Assembly: GCA_007134805.1 (NCBI GenBank)
Contig: SLKB01000147.1
Coordinates: 1-6,084, forward strand
Length of the DNA stretch: 6,084 nt
Reading direction: 5' to 3'
Origin: Paracoccaceae bacterium
Lineage (GTDB): Bacteria > Pseudomonadota > Alphaproteobacteria > Rhodobacterales > Rhodobacteraceae
Positions 1 to 4,987 of the stretch are shown here, in pieces. Both the position numbers and the translations under genes were made by a program. The notes beneath the pieces were generated by a model, which worked only from the letters and a program-made list of their open reading frames with translations, searched no databases and was not told the origin of the DNA. Within the stretch, counting starts at the first letter, position 1; each line of letters opens with the position of its first letter.

Positions 1-582
1 GCGTGCCTGTTGTTCCATCCCCGTCGGAGCCGTGGGTGCCTCATCGGCGGCGTCGAAAGTTGGGTCGATCGTCGCGATATCCGGAAGGGCAGCGCTCGCC
101 GCGCTGGGCCTTGATGTAGTGCCTCTTCCATCGGGCGCGGGTTGCGTGTCTGCTGCGGCATCCGATGACTTTAGCGGCGCAACCGTTGCGCTGCTTGGCC
201 ATTGCGACCTTGCGGACAGGCCCAGTTCGGGCTGCGACTCGAGGCTTTCCGCCGCGCGAGCACGGGCTTCGAAATCAGCCTCATCGCGCAGGATGTCGAG
301 TACACCCGGATCGAGTTCCCGCGCGGGCTTGCCGTGCCCCACGGGCCGCTCGGAAGTGTCAATGGCCGTGTCTTCCTCATCGGGGTATGCACACGCGGGT
401 GCTGCAACTGCCGATTTCCGCGGATGAGGAGATGCCGGACGGCGCGGGGTGCTTGCCGTGACATCCGGGCAATGAAACCACACGTGATTGCATGCAGAAC
501 ATTGAACTTCGCGCCCGTCCTTGGGCAGCAACGACGCGTCGATTTCATATTGAGCAGAGCAATTCGGGCATATTATCCGCAT
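1..582 (-). CDS. MJ0042-family zinc-ribbon domain protein (partial, C-terminus beyond left edge)
   Basis: The minus frame is open from the ATG at 582 to base 1, giving the first 194 residues; no stop lies in the window. Residues 1-37 form a zinc ribbon: C5-P-N-C8, then C28-S-A-C31 followed by N-H-V-W-F, the hallmark of the MJ0042/zinc_ribbon_5 family. A low-complexity Pro/Ala/Ser and acidic linker follows. Within it a charged helical stretch at about 89-115 (ELDPGVLDILRDEADFEAR) looks like the conserved segment of Rhodobacterales homologues. Family members often carry a transmembrane helix and a DUF3426-type region further on, which would be outside the window. The start is supported by an AGGA Shine-Dalgarno (complement of 590-593) seven bases upstream and by the cysteine motif beginning at residue 5. 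Function is unknown; it may be a membrane-anchored regulator. It is transcribed divergently from ftsE. Confidence 0.88.
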   Translation of the reverse strand, partial: MRIICPNCSAQYEIDASLLPKDGREVQCSACNHVWFHCPDVTASTPRRPASPHPRKSAVAAPACAYPDEEDTAIDTSERPVGHGKPARELDPGVLDILRDEADFEARARAAESLESQPELGLSARSQWPSSATVAPLKSSDAAADTQPAPDGRGTTSRPSAASAALPDIATIDPTFDAADEAPTAPTGMEQQAR

Positions 583-625
583 AACTCGATCCTGAAACAC
601 TTGCAAAGGGAGCATTGGCGCGTGG

Positions 626-654
626 TGAACAATGTTGTAGCAAGCCCCTAGACT
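626..654 (+). promoter_or_regulatory. Candidate sigma-70 promoter for ftsEX-plsC
   Basis: TGAACA (626-631) and TAGACT (649-654) are separated by 17 bases and each matches four of six consensus positions. Transcription would start near 661, leaving a leader of about 86 bases before ftsE. The -10 box overlaps that of the opposing candidate promoter. Evidence is weak and a different promoter is possible. Confidence 0.2.
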
Positions 655-680
655 ATCGCCAAGCGATTAACGTAACTCAA
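652..680 (-). promoter_or_regulatory. Candidate sigma-70 promoter for the zinc-ribbon gene
   Basis: Read on the minus strand, TTGAGT (complement of 675-680) and GATAGT (complement of 652-657) are separated by exactly 17 bases. Each matches four of six positions of the TTGACA/TATAAT consensus. Transcription would begin near 645, leaving a leader of about 60 bases before the ATG at 582. This is a pattern match by eye only. Confidence 0.3.
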
Positions 681-746
681 ACAAAAGCGGGGAATCCGTG
701 GCTGGCGATCGGGTTCGGGCACAGAAGAGGCGGCCGCGGGGGCAGG

Positions 747-1418
747 ATGATCGCTTTTGAGAATGTGACCCACGATTACGGCGGCGGCCCGCTGTTCCGA
801 GATGTGACCGTGCGGCTGGACCCTGGCAGCTTCCATTTCCTGACCGGCCCCTCGGGCGCGGGCAAAAGCAGCTTCGTCAAGATGTGCTACGGCGAACTGG
901 TGCCGACCAGCGGGGTAGTACGCTTGCTCGACCGGGAACTGACCAGCATGCCGCGCGATACGCTGGCCGAAACCCGTCAGCGGATCGGTGTGGTGCATCA
1001 GAATTGCGAGTTTCTCGATCATCTGAGCGTCGGGCAAAATGTGAGCCTGCCGATGACCGCTACCGGGCGTGCTGTCTCGGATGACGAATTCAATGATCTG
1101 CTCTCCTGGGTCGGCCTGAGCGCGCACACAGACGCGCTTCCGCCAACACTTTCGGGCGGAGAGCGGCAGCGCGCAGCGCTTGCGCGCGCGATCATCTCTG
1201 CCCCGGAGATGCTGCTCGCCGATGAGCCGACAGGCAATCTCGACTGGGAGATGTCGCAACGCCTGCTGAAACTGATGATCGAGTTAAACCGGACAGGAAC
1301 CGCGGTACTGATCGCGACCCATGATCTCAATCTGATCAGGCTGGCGAAATCGCAGGTCAGCGCGCGTGTGCTGCGGATCGCGGGCAAGACCTTGCAGACA
1401 GCGGGGACCGAGCTGTGA
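747..1418 (+). CDS. ftsE: Cell division ATP-binding protein FtsE
   Basis: FtsE is the cytoplasmic ATPase of the FtsEX complex, an ABC system that does not transport but signals across the membrane to activate septal peptidoglycan hydrolysis. The 223-residue product has the usual FtsE length (about 222). Visible motifs are Walker A GPSGAGKS (34-41), a Q-loop VVHQNCEFLDH around Q85, the ABC signature LSGGERQR (135-142), Walker B LLADEPT (156-162) with catalytic E160, the D-loop GNLD ending at D166, and the switch H192 in ATHD. All catalytic residues are intact. The ATG at 747 is chosen because the N-terminus (MIAFENVTHDYGGG) aligns with FtsE of other bacteria; the frame stays open upstream but that part has no family character. 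It is the first gene of a tight cluster, and its stop overlaps the ftsX start by four bases. LolD/MacB-type ATPases are close relatives, but the following ftsX settles the call. Confidence 0.95.
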   Translation: MIAFENVTHDYGGGPLFRDVTVRLDPGSFHFLTGPSGAGKSSFVKMCYGELVPTSGVVRLLDRELTSMPRDTLAETRQRIGVVHQNCEFLDHLSVGQNVSLPMTATGRAVSDDEFNDLLSWVGLSAHTDALPPTLSGGERQRAALARAIISAPEMLLADEPTGNLDWEMSQRLLKLMIELNRTGTAVLIATHDLNLIRLAKSQVSARVLRIAGKTLQTAGTEL

Positions 1419-2287
1419 GCCAGCGAACGATCTCTAGGCTCGTGGTGCCAAGGTCAGGGCAGAATACCTGGCTCGTATCCGTCGGCGCGGCGGCAATGTG
1501 CTTTCTGGCAGTCTTCGCGATGGCCCTGTCGGTGAGTGCAGCGCGCCTCGCACAAGGCTGGGGTGAGGCGCTCGCGCAAACAGCGACAGTGCGGATTACT
1601 GCCCCCGCAGGAGAGATCGAAGGCCAGACCCTTATCGTGCTCGAGGTCTTGCGCACGACGCCCGGGATCGCAGAGGCAGTGCTTCTTGCGCCAAGCGCGC
1701 AGGCCGAGTTGCTCGAAGCTTGGCTCGGCCCGGATCTGCCGCTCGACACACTGGCCTTGCCACGGCTGATCGAATTGCGCGAGACCCCGGAGGGCCCGGA
1801 TCGCGAGGGGTTGCGCTTGCGGCTTCAGGCCGAGGCACCGGGCGCGGTCTATGATGACCACACACGCTGGCGCGCGCCACTCATCGAGGCGGCGACGGCC
1901 CTGCGCGGCGTAGCGCTCGTTTCGCTCGTGCTCATCGGGGGGGTGATGGCAGCAATGATCACGCTGGCGGCCAGTGCCGCGATGGCCTCGAACAGGCAGG
2001 TGATCTCGGTCCTGCGGCTAGTGGGCGCGCGCGACCGGTTCATCGCACGTGCTTTCGTGCGCCAGATAAGCCTGCGCACAGGGCTTGGCGCGCTGCTCGG
2101 CACAGCGATCGCTGTTGGTACGCTGCTCAGCCTGCCCGGGGCGGGCGAGGGCATGCATCTGCTTGCAGGACTTGGCTTTCAGGGCAGCGGGTGGTTCCTG
2201 CCGCTCGCGCTGCCCGTGATTGCCCTGATCCTCGCCTACGCCGCCAGCCTTGCCACTGCGCGCCGCGTTCTGAAAGGGGTGACGTGA
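1415..2287 (+). CDS. ftsX: Cell division permease-like protein FtsX
   Basis: FtsX is the inner-membrane partner of FtsE and couples ATP hydrolysis to a periplasmic amidase activator or hydrolase at the septum. The 290-residue product shows the FtsX topology: TM1 about 19-42, a large periplasmic segment about 43-163, TM2 about 164-190, TM3 about 222-241 and TM4 about 260-282. The cytoplasmic loop between TM2 and TM3 carries VISVLRLVGARDRFIARAF (about 196-214), resembling the conserved LVGA loop of FtsX. It is shorter than E. coli FtsX (352), mainly because the cytoplasmic N-terminal extension is short. The start is a GTG at 1415 inside the ftsE stop (GTGA). GGGGA at 1403-1407, seven bases upstream, supports it and suggests translational coupling. 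No EnvC-like or M23 hydrolase partner is encoded in the window. Confidence 0.93.
   Translation: MSQRTISRLVVPRSGQNTWLVSVGAAAMCFLAVFAMALSVSAARLAQGWGEALAQTATVRITAPAGEIEGQTLIVLEVLRTTPGIAEAVLLAPSAQAELLEAWLGPDLPLDTLALPRLIELRETPEGPDREGLRLRLQAEAPGAVYDDHTRWRAPLIEAATALRGVALVSLVLIGGVMAAMITLAASAAMASNRQVISVLRLVGARDRFIARAFVRQISLRTGLGALLGTAIAVGTLLSLPGAGEGMHLLAGLGFQGSGWFLPLALPVIALILAYAASLATARRVLKGVT
2273..2279 (+). promoter_or_regulatory. Strong Shine-Dalgarno deciding the plsC start
   Basis: AAAGGGG lies inside the end of ftsX, seven bases before the ATG at 2287. This spacing favours the ATG at 2287 over the in-frame GTG at 2284 or starts further upstream. Confidence 0.6.
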
Positions 2288-3024
2288 TGGCCCATGCGAT
2301 TCAGTCGATCCGCTCGTTGTTCTTCATCGCGCAGATGTATCTCGCGATGGTTGTGCTGGCGGTCGTCTTCGCCCCCTTTGCAATCTTCCGCCGCGAGATG
2401 GCCCTGCGCGCCTGTCACACCTATTGCCGCTATGTCCGCTGGTCAGCGGCCGTGATGGTGGGCTTGCGCACAGAGATCCGCGGAAAGGTACCGCAGGGCC
2501 CGGTCCTTATCGCAGCCAAGCACCAGTCTTTCCTCGACATCATTCTGATCTTTGGGGCGCTGCCACGCCCGCGGTTCATCATGAAGCGCCAGCTTGTCTA
2601 TGCGCCGCTCTTCGGCTGGTATGCGCTGCGGGTGGGCTGCGTGCCCGTTGATCGCGGCAAGCGCGGCGCGGCCATCCGGCAGATGGTCGAGGGTGTCACC
2701 AAGGGCCAGGACGCCGGTGGGCAACTGATCATCTATCCGCAGGGCACGCGGGTCGCACCGGGGGCTTATCTGCCCTACAAGGTCGGCTCGGCCGTGCTTT
2801 ACGAGCAACTGGGACAGGATTGCACTCCAGTCGCCACCAATGTCGGGGTGTTCTGGCCGCGCCACGGATTATATCGCAAGCCCGGCCTTGCGGTGGTCGA
2901 GTTTCTGAACCCGATCCCGGCCGGAAAATCCCCGCGCGCGTTCCTGAGCGAACTGGAGCAGGTCGTCGAGAAGGGCTCGAACAGGCTGATGGCCGAGGCC
3001 GGGTTCACGGCCTCGAGCCCCTGA
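2287..3024 (+). CDS. plsC: 1-acyl-sn-glycerol-3-phosphate acyltransferase (PlsC-type)
   Basis: The predicted enzyme acylates lysophosphatidic acid at sn-2 to give phosphatidic acid, the common phospholipid precursor, at the cytoplasmic face of the inner membrane. The 245-residue protein has a hydrophobic N-terminal segment (about 11-34) and the acyltransferase motifs in order: motif I K-H79-Q-S-F-L-D84 (the HX4D catalytic pair), a motif II-like stretch GCVPVDRGKRG (117-127), motif III IIYPQGTR (148-155), and a motif IV-like stretch PVATNVGVFWPR (181-192). Motif III carries Gln where the canonical form is EGTR. The start overlaps the ftsX stop by one base (TGATG) and has a strong AAAGGGG site. 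The family also includes lyso-ornithine-lipid acyltransferases (OlsA), so substrate choice is inferred, not shown. It is the last gene of the ftsE-ftsX-plsC cluster. Confidence 0.9.
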   Translation: MAHAIQSIRSLFFIAQMYLAMVVLAVVFAPFAIFRREMALRACHTYCRYVRWSAAVMVGLRTEIRGKVPQGPVLIAAKHQSFLDIILIFGALPRPRFIMKRQLVYAPLFGWYALRVGCVPVDRGKRGAAIRQMVEGVTKGQDAGGQLIIYPQGTRVAPGAYLPYKVGSAVLYEQLGQDCTPVATNVGVFWPRHGLYRKPGLAVVEFLNPIPAGKSPRAFLSELEQVVEKGSNRLMAEAGFTASSP

Positions 3025-3083
3025 ACCGGCAAAGGCCTGCCACCGCATGCAAGCGTCTGTCGCCGCGATTCTACCGCCCCCCG
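3025..3083. other. Convergent intergenic region between plsC and the LysR gene
   Basis: Two transcription units end facing each other across 59 bases. The only visible stem is a weak four-base pair GGCA/TGCC around 3029-3042 with no T-run on either strand, so I do not call a Rho-independent terminator. Termination may be Rho-dependent, or the transcripts may overlap. Confidence 0.5.
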
Positions 3084-3974
3084 CTAGCCGCTCTCTGGTC
3101 GGGCCAGCCGCGACATCAGCGGTTTGAGTGCCTGCGCGGCCATTTGGACCTTGGGGCTGCGGTGAAGATCGACATGGGTGACGAGCCACAGTTCCGAAGC
3201 CCAATCCGGTTCAGCCAGACCAAGCCGAACCAGACCCGGCTGCTCTAGCGCTGCCGGCAGAAAGCCCAGCCCGAGGCCCGACTCCATCGCGGCAAGACGC
3301 ACATTGTAAGCATTGCTGCGAAACCCGATGCGCAACTCGCGCGCCGCGAGCCATTGCTCATAGGGCGCGCGGGCGTTGTCCGGGCCAATGAAGCGATGCG
3401 CTGAAAGCTCTTCGGCGCGTGTGGGCGCGCCATGCACCTCAAGATAGCTCGGGGCTGCGAAAAGCGCGATCGGGAGCTTGCCAAGTGGCTGGACGACATT
3501 ATCGGGCTCGGACGGGCGCGCGCCGGCGCGAATTGCAAGGTGAGCTTCCCCGTACTCGAGCCGCAACACACGCTCTTCGATCCGCAGACAGGGCACAAGC
3601 GTCGGGTGCGCGCGTATCAACTCTGCAAGTGTGGGGAGAAGGAAGCTGCTCAGCTCTGGTATCGTGGTGATCACAAGATCGCCCGAAAGCCCCGACTGCA
3701 GCGATCGCAACCGTGCGGCCATCTGCTCGAAGCGCATCTCGGCCTCGGCAGCGGTCTCGAACAGGGCCTGCCCGGCCTCGGTCGCGGTATAGCCTTTGGC
3801 GTGCCGCTGAAACAGCTTCACACCCAACCGATCCTCGAGCGCGTCGACATGGCGAATGACCGTCGCGTGATGGACGCCAAGCGCCTGCGCAGCCCCGCTG
3901 ACCGTTCCGGCGCGGGTCACATGCAGCGCCGTGCGCAATTCGTCCCAGGCTTCCAGTGTCATCAGCCCTCGCAT
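3084..3974 (-). CDS. LysR-family transcriptional regulator
   Basis: The 296-residue product has the normal LysR-type length and layout. An N-terminal winged helix-turn-helix spans about 7-66, with the recognition region GAAQALGVHHATVIRHVDAL (27-46) followed by RLGVKLFQR (49-57). A linker helix to about 92 and a co-inducer-binding domain (about 96 to the end) follow, including DLVITTIPELSSFLLPTL and a late GLGLGFLPAAL segment. The start is not certain: ATG at 3974 has no clear Shine-Dalgarno, while ATG at 3962 (residue 5) has GAGGG just upstream but at only three bases. The gene begins 14 bases after the nagZ stop on the same strand, so it is probably co-transcribed with the SPOR gene and nagZ rather than divergent from its target as many LysR genes are. 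Effector and target genes cannot be read from the sequence. Confidence 0.9.
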   Translation of the reverse strand: MRGLMTLEAWDELRTALHVTRAGTVSGAAQALGVHHATVIRHVDALEDRLGVKLFQRHAKGYTATEAGQALFETAAEAEMRFEQMAARLRSLQSGLSGDLVITTIPELSSFLLPTLAELIRAHPTLVPCLRIEERVLRLEYGEAHLAIRAGARPSEPDNVVQPLGKLPIALFAAPSYLEVHGAPTRAEELSAHRFIGPDNARAPYEQWLAARELRIGFRSNAYNVRLAAMESGLGLGFLPAALEQPGLVRLGLAEPDWASELWLVTHVDLHRSPKVQMAAQALKPLMSRLARPESG

Positions 3975-3988
3975 GGCTTACCCGGATG

Positions 3989-4987
3989 TCAGGCGATCAG
4001 GCCTTCATATTCTGCCCAGAGGGCGCCGCGATCGCAAGGGACAGCAGCGTGTCGCGATGCGGTTGCACACGCATCGCGGGCGCTCGCAGCGGCAGAGAGT
4101 GGCGGGCAGACCTCGGCCAGCACGCGCATTTCGTCGAGATCGCCATTGCAATGCAGCACCAGATCGCAGCCCGCCGCCAGCGCGGCCTCGGCGCGCGCAC
4201 TCACCGGGCCTTCCAGCGCCTGCATCGAGATATCATCCGTCATCAGCAGGCCTCCAAAGCCGATCTCCTCCCGGATCAGCCGGATCATCCTGGCGGAAAT
4301 CGTCGCCGGGCGCGCGGGATCGATATCGGCATAGACAAGATGCGCGCTCATGCCGAGAGGCAGGTCGGCGAGCGCGCGAAAAGGCGCGAAATCCTGCATA
4401 GCCAAATCGGCGCGCGCGGCGTCGACCCTCGGTAGCGCGAGATGACTGTCAAGCCGCGCCCGCCCATGGCCGGGGATATGTTTCAGAACTGGCAACACCC
4501 CGCCATCGCGCAAGCCCTCGGACATCGCCCGTGCCCGGGCGACAACCGAAGCCACATCGCTGCCATAGCAGCGGTTGCGCAGGATCGCATGCGTCTCGGG
4601 GCGGGCGATATCGGCGAGCGGGGCGCAATTCACGTCGATGCCCACATCCTGCAACTCGGCCGCGATCAACCGGCCGCGCAGATACATCGCTCGCACCGGA
4701 TCAATGGCCCGGTCCGCCTGGTCGAGCGCGGGCATCCAGCCGCGCCAATGCGGTGGCGCCATCCGCTGCACGCGCCCGCCCTCCTGGTCGATCAGCACGG
4801 GAAGCACGCGCCCGGTTGCCGCGCGGATGGACGCGACAAGAGCAGTCACCTGCACGGGGTTGGCAATGTTGCGGGCAAACAGGATCGCCCCCCAGGGCTG
4901 GGCGCAGGCGAAAAGCTGCGCTTCTTCACGGCTCAACCGCGTGCCCGCGCAGCCGAAGATCACCGCGCGCGCGGCCGGGCCGCTCAT
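3989..4987 (-). CDS. nagZ: Beta-N-acetylhexosaminidase NagZ (glycoside hydrolase family 3)
   Basis: NagZ acts in the cytoplasm on recycled muropeptides, removing the non-reducing N-acetylglucosamine from GlcNAc-anhydroMurNAc fragments. The 332-residue single-domain protein is close to the E. coli length (341). Family landmarks are intact: LIDQEGGRVQR (65-75); R139 in RNRCYG; KHIPGHG (169-175) followed by D180-S-H182, the Asp-His general acid/base pair of NagZ enzymes; and LIREEIGFGGLLMTDDIS (237-254), which fits the GH3 active-site signature with D251 as nucleophile. The ATG at 4987 overlaps the stop of the SPOR gene by four bases (ATGA). No clear Shine-Dalgarno precedes it, so translation is probably coupled. 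Its released products can feed AmpR-type beta-lactamase induction in some bacteria, but no such regulator is recognisable here. Confidence 0.95.
   Translation of the reverse strand: MSGPAARAVIFGCAGTRLSREEAQLFACAQPWGAILFARNIANPVQVTALVASIRAATGRVLPVLIDQEGGRVQRMAPPHWRGWMPALDQADRAIDPVRAMYLRGRLIAAELQDVGIDVNCAPLADIARPETHAILRNRCYGSDVASVVARARAMSEGLRDGGVLPVLKHIPGHGRARLDSHLALPRVDAARADLAMQDFAPFRALADLPLGMSAHLVYADIDPARPATISARMIRLIREEIGFGGLLMTDDISMQALEGPVSARAEAALAAGCDLVLHCNGDLDEMRVLAEVCPPLSAAASARDACATASRHAAVPCDRGALWAEYEGLIA

Larger units (their letters stand above)
583..746. promoter_or_regulatory. Divergent intergenic region between the zinc-ribbon gene and ftsE
   Basis: This 164-bp spacer must hold the start signals of two divergent transcription units. 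Its middle (about 655-690) is more A/T-rich than the flanking genes. No small gene with a convincing ribosome binding site is visible in it. Candidate promoters are listed separately. A GAATC (GANTC) site lies at 692-696. The last 30 bases before ftsE are G-rich (GGGGGCAGG just before the ATG), giving only an imperfect Shine-Dalgarno for ftsE. Confidence 0.6.

Noticed and set aside
573..581. TTATCCGCA, one mismatch from the DnaA box TTATCCACA
   Set aside because: It is a single copy at the start of a coding sequence, with no cluster of boxes and no A/T-rich unwinding element, so there is no support for an origin.
600..644. CTTGC ... GCAAG inverted repeat in the divergent spacer
   Set aside because: The arms are only five bases with a 35-base loop, too weak to call an operator or a structured RNA.
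32..651. Several plus-strand open frames and one minus-strand frame of 100-150 codons near the left edge
   Set aside because: All overlap the zinc-ribbon gene in other frames. Only the frame starting at 582 has the cysteine motif and a Shine-Dalgarno.
667..671. TTAAC, a possible CtrA half-site upstream of ftsE
   Set aside because: The second half (TTAA after seven bases) is absent, as the sequence there reads CAAA. A five-base match is expected by chance.
648..1259. A 203-codon minus-strand open frame
   Set aside because: It is antisense to ftsE, whose ABC motifs are complete. The frame also runs through the divergent promoter region.
3029..3042. GGCA/TGCC stem as a terminator between the convergent clusters
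   Set aside because: It has four base pairs and no T-run on either strand, which does not meet the pattern of an intrinsic terminator.
3432..4334. A 300-codon open frame on the plus strand
   Set aside because: It lies wholly antisense to the LysR gene and nagZ, crosses their boundary, is Arg/Ser/Gln-rich and lacks any family motif. It is a by-product of high G+C.
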